Assembly (NCBI RefSeq): GCF_008329535.1
Contig: NZ_NPKR01000008.1
Span: forward strand, 1-64,000
Reading direction: 5' to 3'
DNA: 64,000 bases
Source: Mycolicibacterium sp. P1-18
GTDB lineage: Bacteria > Actinomycetota > Actinomycetes > Mycobacteriales > Mycobacteriaceae
In this document: piece after piece, positions 40,599 through 49,102 of the stretch
How positions within the stretch are numbered: position 1 is the first letter of the stretch
Layout of the letters: each line of letters starts with the position of its first letter
The notes under the pieces: model-generated
Databases searched by the model: none
The model's input: only the letters and a program-made list of their open reading frames with translations
Told to the model about the DNA's origin: nothing
Made by a program: the position numbers and the translations under genes

Positions 40599-41549
40599 GT
40601 GCCGATGTCCTTCTCGCTCAGCGACTCCGAGCTCGACGATCGCCTCGATCGATTGCCGGTGCTCGCAGGGCGCGAGCGTGTGGTGGAGGACCTCGAGGGC
40701 GGGCTCACCAACCGCAACGTGAAGATCACCACGGCGGACGGGGTGTACGTCGCGCGGTGCTCGGGCAGCGACTCCGAGCTGCTCGCCATCGACCGCGACG
40801 ACGAGTACTTCAACTCTCGGGCCGCCGAGGCGGCCGGCGTCGGGGCGCCCGTCGTCGACTACCGTCCCGACCTCGGGATCCTGCTCATCGGCTATCTGGA
40901 CGGTGTCACCCTGAGCGCCGCGGACTTCGCCACCGACGGCGTGCTCGCCAAGGCCGCCGTGGCGTGCCGAACGTTGCACGCTGGCCCCAGGTTTCGCAAC
41001 GACTTCGACATGTTCGCGCGGCAGGCGGCGTACCTGGCCATCGTCGAGTCGCACGGGTTCCGCCTTCCGGCCGGTTATCTGGAGTTCGCCGGCCAGTTCG
41101 AGGCAATCCGGGTGGCGCTGGCATACCGCGGGCATGTCTCGGTGCCGTGCAACAACGACCTGCTGGCGGCCAACTTCGTCGACGACGGCGAGAAGATCTG
41201 GCTCATCGACTACGAGTACTCCGGCAACAACGATCCGTGCTTCGAACTGGGAAACATCTGGCGCGACAACGGATTGAGCCTCGATCAACTCGAGGGGTTG
41301 GTCACCGCGTACTACGGCCGGACGACGCGCCACGAACTGGCCAGGGCGCGGCTGCAGGGCACCGTGTCGCAATACGGCTGGACGCTGTGGGGCTGCATCC
41401 AGAACGGCAGCAGCGCGCTGGACTTCGACTTCTGGGAGTGGGGAATGCAGCGCTACGAGAATGCCGTCGAGGAGTTCAGGGGCCCCGACTTCGCCCGACT
41501 GCTCGACGACGCCGGAACCGGCTACCACGACATGGGAGAGACGAGTTGA
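40599..41549 (+). CDS. Choline/ethanolamine kinase-type phosphotransferase (APH family)
   Basis: 316 residues from GTG 40599, abutting the cinA stop; an ATG at 40605 is an alternative start. The protein-kinase-like fold shows VEDLEGGLTNRNVKI (phosphate loop), LIGYLDGVTLS, the catalytic loop VPCNNDLLAANFVDD (CNND in place of HxD-N) and the metal Asp in WLIDYEYSGNNDPCFELG. This arrangement is that of the choline/ethanolamine kinase branch. Its 3' end overlaps the next start (TGATG), and its place next to a dimethylglycine-type demethylase suggests choline-derived metabolites. Confidence 0.82.
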   Translation: MPMSFSLSDSELDDRLDRLPVLAGRERVVEDLEGGLTNRNVKITTADGVYVARCSGSDSELLAIDRDDEYFNSRAAEAAGVGAPVVDYRPDLGILLIGYLDGVTLSAADFATDGVLAKAAVACRTLHAGPRFRNDFDMFARQAAYLAIVESHGFRLPAGYLEFAGQFEAIRVALAYRGHVSVPCNNDLLAANFVDDGEKIWLIDYEYSGNNDPCFELGNIWRDNGLSLDQLEGLVTAYYGRTTRHELARARLQGTVSQYGWTLWGCIQNGSSALDFDFWEWGMQRYENAVEEFRGPDFARLLDDAGTGYHDMGETS

Positions 41550-44005
41550 TGAGCGCCACCAGCGTGCCCGACCGGGCGAGGGTCGTCGTGATCGGCGGCG
41601 GGGTGATCGGCACCAGCGTGGCCTATCACCTCACCAAGCTCGGCATCACCGACGTGCTGCTCCTCGAGCAGGGCCAGCTCTCGTCCGGCACCACCTGGCA
41701 TGCCGCGGGTCTGGTGGGTCAGCTGCGGGCGTCGGAGAGCGGAACGCGGCTGGTGCAGTACTCGACGGAGCTCTACCGCGAACTGGAAGCCGAGACCGGC
41801 CTGAGCGCGGGCTACAAGCAGTGCGGCGGGGTGACCGTCGCGCGCACCGAGGACCGGATGATTCAGCTGCGGCGCACCGCCGCCAACGCGGCGGCCTTCG
41901 ATCTCGAGTGCGAGCTGCTAACCCCGCTGCAGGCGCTCGAGCACTACCCGGTGATCCGCATCGACGACCTCGTCGGGGCCATCTGGTTGCCGGCCGACGG
42001 CAAGGCGAATCCGTCCGACCTGACCCAGGCGCTCGCCAAGGGCGCCCGGATGCGCGGGGCCCGAATCATGGAGCGCACCAGGGTCGTCGGGGTGACCGTC
42101 GACCGTGGCCGGGTCACCGGGGTGCGGACCGACCGAGGCGACGTCGAGGCCGAGATCGTCGTCAACTGCGCCGGCCAGTGGGCCAAGCAGGTCGGTTCGC
42201 TGGCGGGGGCGAACGTGCCGCTGCACTCGGCCGAGCACTTCTACGTCGTCACCGAACCCATCGTCGGCGTGCACCCCGACATGCCGATCCTGCGGGATCC
42301 CGACGGCTACACCTACTTCAAGGAGGAGGTCGGCGGCCTGGTGATCGGCGGCTTCGAGCCCGAGGCCAAGCCGTGGGTCAGCCCCGACGCGATCCCGTAT
42401 CCGTTCGAATTTCAGCTGCTGGACGAGGATTGGGACCACTTCCAGATCCTGATGGACAACGCCCTGCTGCGCATTCCCGTGCTCGAGGAGACCGGGCTCA
42501 AGAAGTTGTACAACGGCCCCGAGAGCTTCACCCCGGACAATCAGTTCATCATGGGCGAGACGCCGGAGGTGGCCAACTTCTTCGTCGCCGCGGGCTTCAA
42601 CTCCGTCGGCATCGCCTCGGCCGGCGGCGCCGGACGCGCACTGGCCGAATGGATCTCCAACGGTTCCCCGACGACGGACCTCACCAGCGTCGACGTCCGC
42701 CGGTTCGCCCCGTTCAACGGCAACACCAGGTGGCTGCGCGACCGGGTGTCCGAGGTGCTCGGGTTGCACTACGAAATACCCTGGCCCAACCGGGAGATGA
42801 CGACGGCGCGGCCCTTCCGTCGCTCGCCGGTGCACCACCTCTTGGTGGCGGCGAACGCCAACTTCGGCAGTCGGATGGGCTGGGAGCGCGCCAACTTCTT
42901 CGCACCCGCCGGGGTCGAACCCACCATCGAGTACTCCTGGGGCAAGCAGAACTGGCTGCCGTACTCCGCCGCCGAGCAGGTGGCCACCCGCACCGCCGTC
43001 GCGGTGTTCGACCAGACGTCCTTCTCGAAGTACCTGCTGACCGGACCCGACGCCGAGGCGGCGCTGCAGTGGCTGTGCACCGCCGACATGGCCGTCGACG
43101 TGGGGTCGTGCGTCTACACCGGAATGCTCAACGAGCGTGGCTGTTACGAGGCAGACGTCACCGTCACCCGCACGGCCGAGGACGAGTTCCTCGTCGTCAG
43201 CAGCGCCGCGACGACCGAACGGGACAAGGACCACATCGGCCGCAACCTGCCCGCAGGCACCCGGGCTCGGCTGGTCGACGTCACGTCCTCGCTCGCGGTG
43301 TTCGGCGTGATGGGTCCCAAGTCGCGGGACCTGCTGGCCTCGCTGACCGACGCCGACCTGGGCGACGACGCCTTCCCCTTCGGCACGAGCCGGCGAATCA
43401 GTTTGGGATACTCCACGATTCGCGCAACCCGCATCACCTACGTGGGGGAGCTGGGTTGGGAACTCTACGTGCCCGCCGAGTTCGCGGTCGGCGTGTACGA
43501 GGACCTGATGGCCGCGGGCGCCGACCTCGGGGTGACGCGCGGCGGCTACTACGCGATCGAGTCGCTGAGGCTCGAGAAGGGCTATCGCGCGTTCGGCCGC
43601 GAGCTGACCCCGGGCGACAACCCGGTCGAGGCGGGATTGCTGTTCGCCTGCAAGCTCGGCACCGACGTCGACTTCCTGGGTCGCGCCGCGGTCGAGAAGG
43701 CCAGGGCGGACGGTCCGCGGCGCCGGATCGTCGGCGTCCGGGTCGACACGCCGGAGGCCATGCTGTGGGGCGGCGAACTGATCCTGCGCAACGGCGAGGT
43801 CGCCGGTCAGGTGACGTCCGCGGCGTGGGCGGAGACCACCGGGGCGTGCGTCGGCCTGGCCTACGTGCGATCCGGTGACCAGGCGACGGTCGACGCCACG
43901 TGGGTGCGGGACGGTGACTACCAGGTCAACGTCGGGGGAGTTCTGCACCCCGTGTCGGTGTCGCTCAAGGCGGTCTACGACCCCTCCAACACGAGGGTTC
44001 GCTGA
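41549..44005 (+). CDS. Dimethylglycine/sarcosine dehydrogenase-like flavoenzyme with folate-binding GcvT domain
   Basis: 818 residues from ATG 41549, overlapping the kinase gene stop. The N-terminal FAD domain (VVVIGGGVIGTSVAYHL, LSSGTTWHAAGLVGQLR) belongs to the DAO family; after about residue 430 come the FAO_M and GCV_T domains with YSWGKQNWLPY, LGYSTIRATRITYVGELGWELYV and ALRLEKGYRAFG-type tetrahydrofolate-binding parts. Length fits bacterial dimethylglycine or sarcosine dehydrogenases that oxidise N-methyl groups and hand the formaldehyde unit to tetrahydrofolate. The substrate is N-methylated glycine or a related amine. Confidence 0.88.
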   Translation: MSATSVPDRARVVVIGGGVIGTSVAYHLTKLGITDVLLLEQGQLSSGTTWHAAGLVGQLRASESGTRLVQYSTELYRELEAETGLSAGYKQCGGVTVARTEDRMIQLRRTAANAAAFDLECELLTPLQALEHYPVIRIDDLVGAIWLPADGKANPSDLTQALAKGARMRGARIMERTRVVGVTVDRGRVTGVRTDRGDVEAEIVVNCAGQWAKQVGSLAGANVPLHSAEHFYVVTEPIVGVHPDMPILRDPDGYTYFKEEVGGLVIGGFEPEAKPWVSPDAIPYPFEFQLLDEDWDHFQILMDNALLRIPVLEETGLKKLYNGPESFTPDNQFIMGETPEVANFFVAAGFNSVGIASAGGAGRALAEWISNGSPTTDLTSVDVRRFAPFNGNTRWLRDRVSEVLGLHYEIPWPNREMTTARPFRRSPVHHLLVAANANFGSRMGWERANFFAPAGVEPTIEYSWGKQNWLPYSAAEQVATRTAVAVFDQTSFSKYLLTGPDAEAALQWLCTADMAVDVGSCVYTGMLNERGCYEADVTVTRTAEDEFLVVSSAATTERDKDHIGRNLPAGTRARLVDVTSSLAVFGVMGPKSRDLLASLTDADLGDDAFPFGTSRRISLGYSTIRATRITYVGELGWELYVPAEFAVGVYEDLMAAGADLGVTRGGYYAIESLRLEKGYRAFGRELTPGDNPVEAGLLFACKLGTDVDFLGRAAVEKARADGPRRRIVGVRVDTPEAMLWGGELILRNGEVAGQVTSAAWAETTGACVGLAYVRSGDQATVDATWVRDGDYQVNVGGVLHPVSVSLKAVYDPSNTRVR

Positions 44006-44139
44006 CGGATGAGCGGCGTCCACGCGCCCGACGACGTTAGGCTCTTCGCCGGTGATGGGACGGACCCCGGAGATCGTCACGTGGACGGTCCGGACATGGG
44101 TACTCCCGATGAACGTCCTCAGATGGGAACCAACCGCTT

Positions 44140-45369
44140 GTGAAGATACTGCTCGACGACACGGAGATGGACGCTCAACTCGGGCGGACGATGATCGCCG
44201 TCTCGGCCCACGCCGCCGACCTCGGCGAGGTCATGACGACGGCGGGTCGAGTGGTCGACGGCGACTACGACTCCTGGTGTGCCGAATGGTCGGCGACCGC
44301 CGAGGTGGCCCAGACGCTGGCCGAGGACGCCCTGCGCGGCGGACACGTCGTGACGGCCCGCAAGGCGTTCCTGCGCGCGTCCGAGTACTGGCGGCAGTCC
44401 TTCTACTTCATCCGACACGACCTCGACGACGAACGCCTGCAACGCGGATGGCAGCAGCACCGCAGCACCTTTCGCGCGGCGCTGCCGTTGCTCGACTGCC
44501 ACACCACGACCGTCGAGATCCCGCATGACGGCGTGACGATGACCGGGTACCTGTTTCGGCCCGCGGACGCCGACACGCCGCGCCCGACGATCCTGGCGCC
44601 CTGCGGATTCGACTCGACCGCCGAGTCGGGGTACGTGTCGACCGGCTACATGGCCCTGCCCCGTGGCTACAACTTCTTCGTCTTCGAGGGGCCGGGGCAG
44701 GGCGGCACCCTCTACGAGCACCGGCGCACCTTTCGGCCGGACTTCGAGGTGCCGTTCGCCGACGCGTTCCGCTGGTTGCTGCAGCAGGACGGCGTGCATC
44801 CGCACGCGATCATCGTGATGGGCCGCTCCTTCGGCGGGTATCTCGGTCCACGGGCGACGGCTTTCGAGTCGCGGGTGGCCGCGCTGGTGGCCGACCCCGG
44901 CCAGTACGACTTCGCCTCCCGCATCGGCGCGTTCGCCACCACGTTGGGCTACGACGACGCCGACGACTTCCTGGCGCGCCTGCTCGCCGGCGACGCGGAA
45001 CTCGACGCCGAACTGGAGAAGGCGGTCGACGGTCCCCGAAACGTCGAGTGGTTCGGCTCCCGGATGGCGGCGATGGGAACCGCCACCGTCGGTGACTTCC
45101 TGCGCAAGCAGTTGACCTTCACGCTCGAGGACGTCGCGGGCAACATCCGCTGCCCGACCCTGCTCACCGAGGGGGAGGGCGACTTCGCGGCACAGGGTGA
45201 GCTGCTGTTCGAGAAGTTGAGGTGCGAACGGCGACTGACCACCTTCAGCGAGGCCGAAGGCGCGGGCGGGCACTGCGAAGGGCTGGGCAGCACGCTGTTC
45301 GAGGGCTACGCCTTCGACTGGATCGACCGCATTCTCGGGCGGGCCCAGGCGCCTGCCCCGCAGGAGTAG
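44140..45369 (+). CDS. Alpha/beta hydrolase (2,6-dihydropseudooxynicotine hydrolase-like)
   Basis: 409 residues from GTG 44140. An N-terminal helical segment of about 130 residues leads to the alpha/beta domain, with VTMTGYLFRPADAD, IVMGRSFGGYLGPRAT (nucleophile Ser in GxSxGG), VADPGQYDF and a C-terminal GAGGHCEGLG that carries the His. The helical N-terminus and the long size match the FrsA/2,6-dihydroxypseudooxynicotine-hydrolase branch, which cleaves carbon-carbon bonds or esters. The substrate is unknown. It follows the demethylase by 134 bases and is not clearly coupled. Confidence 0.78.
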   Translation: MKILLDDTEMDAQLGRTMIAVSAHAADLGEVMTTAGRVVDGDYDSWCAEWSATAEVAQTLAEDALRGGHVVTARKAFLRASEYWRQSFYFIRHDLDDERLQRGWQQHRSTFRAALPLLDCHTTTVEIPHDGVTMTGYLFRPADADTPRPTILAPCGFDSTAESGYVSTGYMALPRGYNFFVFEGPGQGGTLYEHRRTFRPDFEVPFADAFRWLLQQDGVHPHAIIVMGRSFGGYLGPRATAFESRVAALVADPGQYDFASRIGAFATTLGYDDADDFLARLLAGDAELDAELEKAVDGPRNVEWFGSRMAAMGTATVGDFLRKQLTFTLEDVAGNIRCPTLLTEGEGDFAAQGELLFEKLRCERRLTTFSEAEGAGGHCEGLGSTLFEGYAFDWIDRILGRAQAPAPQE

Positions 45370-45381
45370 TCAGACACCCCG

Positions 45382-46287
45382 TTAGACGTCGTCCCACAGC
45401 GCCATCAGGCGGTCGAGGATCTCCTCGGCGTATCCGAGACCGGCGAGGTGACTCTCGCCGGGAAGGGTGTACAGCTCGGCGTCGGGCAGCAGCGCCACCA
45501 CGTGCTCGCCGTGCCCGAACGGGATGATGTGGTCCTTGTCGCCGTGCCACCAGCGCACCGGCACCTTGACCTCGTCCAGCCGGAAGCCCCAGTCCCTCGC
45601 GAAGACGACGACGTCGGCGAACGGCGCCGCCATCTGCTTGCGGCTGCCGTTCAGCAGGTCGTCGAGGAACATCGCCTTGAACTCGGGCCGCGCCAGCAGC
45701 TGTCGGTCACCTACCGGCGACACGCGCCCGTAGACGTCGATGCCCCAGTCGGCGAAGGGCTTGGCCAACCTGATCAGGCTGACGGCCGCCAGCCGCAGCG
45801 GCAGCCCGATGAACGGCATGAGCGGCGCCATCGCCGAGCCCAGTCCCATCGCACCGCCACCGATGCGTTCGGGACCGATGGTCGGCGCCACCCCGCCGAG
45901 TACGCCCACGGCCACCACGCGCTCGGGCATCGCCGCCGCACACGCCAGCGTGTAGGGCCCGCCACCGGACAGCCCGATGATCGCCATCTGGTCGATGCCC
46001 AGCACGTCGGCGATGGTTCGCAGGTCGTCGGCGAACGCCCGCACGTTCTCGTATTGGAACGGCGTCGACGAGCCGATGCCGGGGCGGTCGACGCCGATCA
46101 GCCGGATGTGGTGACGTTCGGCGTAGACCCGCGCCTCCACGGGGATCTGACGGCGGGCGCCGGGGGTCCCGTGCAACCAGAACACGGCGCGACCGAGCGG
46201 ATCGCCGAACTCGGCGAAGCCGATCTGGCGGTCGTCTCCGACGGCGACGTTGCCTTCGAGCCGGGGACGTGCGATGGGTGGAACCAT
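45382..46287 (-). CDS. Alpha/beta hydrolase fold protein
   Basis: 301 residues from ATG 46287. Core motifs: FWLHGTPGARRQIP (oxyanion region), VDRPGIGSS, IIGLSGGGPYTLA (nucleophile Ser in GLSGG), DKDHIIPF (acid Asp region) and ESHLAG (His). The protein is soluble and belongs to the broad esterase/epoxide-hydrolase group; the substrate is not predictable. It converges with the preceding hydrolase gene and is divergent from the response-regulator gene, with 114 bases between starts. Confidence 0.8.
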   Translation of the reverse strand: MVPPIARPRLEGNVAVGDDRQIGFAEFGDPLGRAVFWLHGTPGARRQIPVEARVYAERHHIRLIGVDRPGIGSSTPFQYENVRAFADDLRTIADVLGIDQMAIIGLSGGGPYTLACAAAMPERVVAVGVLGGVAPTIGPERIGGGAMGLGSAMAPLMPFIGLPLRLAAVSLIRLAKPFADWGIDVYGRVSPVGDRQLLARPEFKAMFLDDLLNGSRKQMAAPFADVVVFARDWGFRLDEVKVPVRWWHGDKDHIIPFGHGEHVVALLPDAELYTLPGESHLAGLGYAEEILDRLMALWDDV

Positions 46288-46401
46288 GCGCAAAGTGTCG
46301 CACGCGGAGTTTGCGGCGAACCCCGGCTCGGCGGCTCCGCACCTCCACCCTTCCTGTGCGTCGACTGCACGTTCGCACGAGGGGTGCGACAATCATCGGC
46401 G

Positions 46402-47055
46402 ATGAATGCCGTGCGCGTGGTCGTCGCCGATGACGACGTCCTCCTTCGGGAGGGCTTGGCCAGTTTGTTGACCCGTTCCGGTTTCGACGTGGTCGGTCAG
46501 GCGGGCAACGCCGTCGAGCTGCTCGACATCGTCCGCGACCGCCAGCCGGGGTTGGTTCTCACCGACATCCGGATGCCGCCGTCGCACGACACCGAGGGCC
46601 TCGACGCCGCGAAGTCCATCCGGGAACAGTGGCCCGACATCGCGATCCTGGTGTTGTCGGCCCACGTCGACGTCGAGCACGCGATGGAGCTCCTCGCTGG
46701 GGGCCATTCGGTCGGGTATCTGCTCAAGAGCCGCATCACGAACGTCGACGACTTCGTCGAGACCGCGGGCCGGATCGCGGGCGGCGCGTCGGTCATCGAT
46801 CCCGCGCTGGTTCAGGAGTTGGTGTCGGCCCGTCGTCGCGACGATCCGCTGGAGGCGTTGAGCACCCGCGAGCGCGAGGTCCTGACGTTGATGGCCGAGG
46901 GCCTGTCGAATTCGGGCATCGCCGGCCGGATCTGGGTCACCGAGGGCACCGTCGAGAAGCACGTCCGCAGCATCCTGACGAAGCTGAACCTTCCGGAGAC
47001 CCACGACGAGCACCGTCGGGTGCGTGCGGTGATCATGTACCTCGACTCGCTGTGA
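46402..47055 (+). CDS. NarL/FixJ-type response regulator
   Basis: 217 residues from ATG 46402. A receiver domain (VVVADDDVLLREGL, LVLTDIRMP with the phosphoacceptor Asp, VLSAH, LLKSRI with the Lys) is joined to a LuxR HTH with LSTREREVLTLMAEGLSN and TVEKHVRSILTKL. It acts as a transcription factor. Its likely partner is the sensor kinase at 47522; they are separated by a receiver-only gene on the other strand. The window gives no evidence for target genes. Confidence 0.88.
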   Translation: MNAVRVVVADDDVLLREGLASLLTRSGFDVVGQAGNAVELLDIVRDRQPGLVLTDIRMPPSHDTEGLDAAKSIREQWPDIAILVLSAHVDVEHAMELLAGGHSVGYLLKSRITNVDDFVETAGRIAGGASVIDPALVQELVSARRRDDPLEALSTREREVLTLMAEGLSNSGIAGRIWVTEGTVEKHVRSILTKLNLPETHDEHRRVRAVIMYLDSL

Positions 47056-47062
47056 CCGCGAG

Positions 47063-47416
47063 TCACCGTCCGACCATGCTCCTGATCGCCGTGGGGGACA
47101 ACGCGAACTTGGCCAGGAACCCGAGCGCGGAACTCTCGGCGATCATCTCGGCGTAGTCCTGCTCGGAGTGCGTCGAGATGAGGATCACCGAGGGGGCCGG
47201 CACGTCCGCGTCGTGGAGTCGTTCGACGACGTCGAACCCGCTCTCCCCGCCCAGTTCCACGTCGACGAGCGTGACGTCGGGATGGAGGTCCGCGTAGCGG
47301 GCCAGGGCCTCCTCACCCGTGCACGCCACGCCCACGACGTCGATACCCGCCCGCCCGAGCATGTCGGTGGCGGCGTCACGGAAGTCGGCACTGTCGTCGA
47401 CGATCAGACAACGCAT
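47063..47416 (-). CDS. Single-domain (CheY-like) response regulator
   Basis: 117 residues from ATG 47416. Only a receiver domain is present: CLIVDDSADFRDAA, VTLVDVELGGESG with the phosphoacceptor Asp, VILISTH, and LGFLAKFAL (Lys). There is no output domain. It stands antisense between the NarL-type regulator and the sensor kinase, and could compete for, or relay, phosphate from that kinase. Stop codons of this gene and the regulator converge 7 bases apart. Confidence 0.82.
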   Translation of the reverse strand: MRCLIVDDSADFRDAATDMLGRAGIDVVGVACTGEEALARYADLHPDVTLVDVELGGESGFDVVERLHDADVPAPSVILISTHSEQDYAEMIAESSALGFLAKFALSPTAIRSMVGR

Positions 47417-47521
47417 CGCGAACCCCTGGAGAACATCATGAGACGAGCTTGTCAGCTCGTCGCGGGCCGGGCATTGCTGCTAGCCGGAAAGTTCCCTGTG
47501 AAGGCACTACGATCCGGTGCG

Positions 47522-49102
47522 ATGAACGAGCGCGCGAGCATTGCCGACGACCAGCGGGACGGCTGGTTCGACGCACTGCGTCACCGCCTCCTCACCACGT
47601 TTCTCCGCCCGACGGCGCGCCCGCTGGGGTGGGGAATCGTGGTCGCCACGGGGTTCATCGTCGCCGAGACGCTGGTGGTGCTGTACCTCACCAGGGTGGC
47701 TCCCGAGAATGCGTTCGGCGCGATCTTCCTGCTCGGCGTGCTGGTCATCTCCGCGGGTTGGGGCTTCGGGTTGGCGATTGCGACGTCGATCGTCAGCGCC
47801 CTGGTCTACCTGTCCTTCCACCTCGACGGCGTCACCGCTGCGCTAACCGTGTTCCTCCCGGTGGCGCTGCTGGCCAACGTGCTGGCCGGTCAGGCGCGGC
47901 TGCGGGCCCTGGAGGCCGAGCAGCGGCGCCGCGAGGCCGCCGCCCTGGCCACCCAGCAGGAGGCGCTGCGCCGGGTGGCGACCCTGGTGGCCCGCGGGGC
48001 CGAGCCGGCGGTCGTGTACCCGGTGACGGTCACCGAGCTGGCGCGCGGCCTCGACGTCGACCACGTGACACTGGTGCGTTTCGACGACGACGACCACTGC
48101 ACCGTGCTCGCGGCGCATGACCGGCCCGGCCGCGAGACCCTGCAGGTGGGGGAACGACTGCGGATCGACGGGGACAGCATCACGCGCCGCATCCGGGACA
48201 CCGGCGGCACCGCGCGGTTGGACGGCTATTCGGACCTGACGGGCACCGTCGCCGTGCGCATGCGCGGGCTGGGTCTGCGGTCGGGCGCGGGCGCACCCGT
48301 CACCGTCGACGGCGCACCGCGGGGCGCGTTGATGGTCGGTTCGGTGCAGGCCGGGCCCATGCCCGACGGCACCGAGCAACGGGTCTGCGACTTCGCCGAC
48401 CTCGTCGCCACGGCGATCTCCAACGCCGAGACACGGGCCGAGCTGAGGGCGTCGCGCGCCCGCGTCGTGGCGGCCGCCGACCAGGCGAGGCGGGGCTTCG
48501 AGCGGGATCTGCACGACGGCGCGCAGCAGCGCATCGTGGCGTTGGGGCTCGGGCTGCGCACGATCGAAGCGTCCGTCCCGCCCGAGGACGTCACCGTCCG
48601 CAAGCAACTCGACAACGTCATCAACGGCCTGGCCGACCTGTATACCAACCTTCAGGAGCTCTCGCGGGGCATCCACCCGGCCATCCTGTCCAAGGGTGGC
48701 CTCGGTCCGGCCCTGCGGGCACTCGGGCGCCGGTCGGTGGTCCCGGCCAGCGTCAAGGTGGACCTCGACCGGCGTTTCCCCGAGCCCGTCGAGGTGGCCG
48801 CGTACTACGTGGTGGCCGAGGCCATGACGAACGCCGCGAAGCACGCCCAGGCCGAGGGCATCGTCATCCAGGTGGGATTGGTCGACGACGAGTTGTGCAT
48901 CGAGGTCGCCGACGACGGCGTCGGGGGAGCCTCGTCCGCCGGCGGGGGCTCCGGCATCATCGGGCTGCGCGACCGGGTCGAGGCGGTGTCGGGCCGGTTG
49001 GAGGTCTCCAGCCCGCTCGGTGAGGGCACCACCGTGACCGCGTCGATTCCGGTGGCCGTGGACGAGCCGGAGCGGCAACCGGAACGCGCCGCAGCCAGTT
49101 AG
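47522..49102 (+). CDS. NarL-family sensor histidine kinase with GAF domain
   Basis: 526 residues from ATG 47522. Four membrane helices (DUF4118-like; about residues 35-120) lead into a coiled coil, a GAF domain (about residues 150-310, LARGLDVDHVTLVRFDDDD) and a HisKA_3 dimerisation part with phosphoacceptor His in FERDLHDGAQQRIV, then a HATPase domain with NAAKHA (N-box), VADDGVGGA (G1) and GIIGLRDRVEAVSGRL (G2). It should pair with the NarL-type regulator next door. The 3' end overlaps the convergent amidase gene by 4 bases. Confidence 0.87.
   Translation: MNERASIADDQRDGWFDALRHRLLTTFLRPTARPLGWGIVVATGFIVAETLVVLYLTRVAPENAFGAIFLLGVLVISAGWGFGLAIATSIVSALVYLSFHLDGVTAALTVFLPVALLANVLAGQARLRALEAEQRRREAAALATQQEALRRVATLVARGAEPAVVYPVTVTELARGLDVDHVTLVRFDDDDHCTVLAAHDRPGRETLQVGERLRIDGDSITRRIRDTGGTARLDGYSDLTGTVAVRMRGLGLRSGAGAPVTVDGAPRGALMVGSVQAGPMPDGTEQRVCDFADLVATAISNAETRAELRASRARVVAAADQARRGFERDLHDGAQQRIVALGLGLRTIEASVPPEDVTVRKQLDNVINGLADLYTNLQELSRGIHPAILSKGGLGPALRALGRRSVVPASVKVDLDRRFPEPVEVAAYYVVAEAMTNAAKHAQAEGIVIQVGLVDDELCIEVADDGVGGASSAGGGSGIIGLRDRVEAVSGRLEVSSPLGEGTTVTASIPVAVDEPERQPERAAAS

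Noticed and set aside
41918..44080. A 720-residue minus-strand frame opposite the dimethylglycine dehydrogenase-like gene
   Set aside because: It has the His/Asp/Arg-rich composition of antisense frames in high-GC DNA and no domain.
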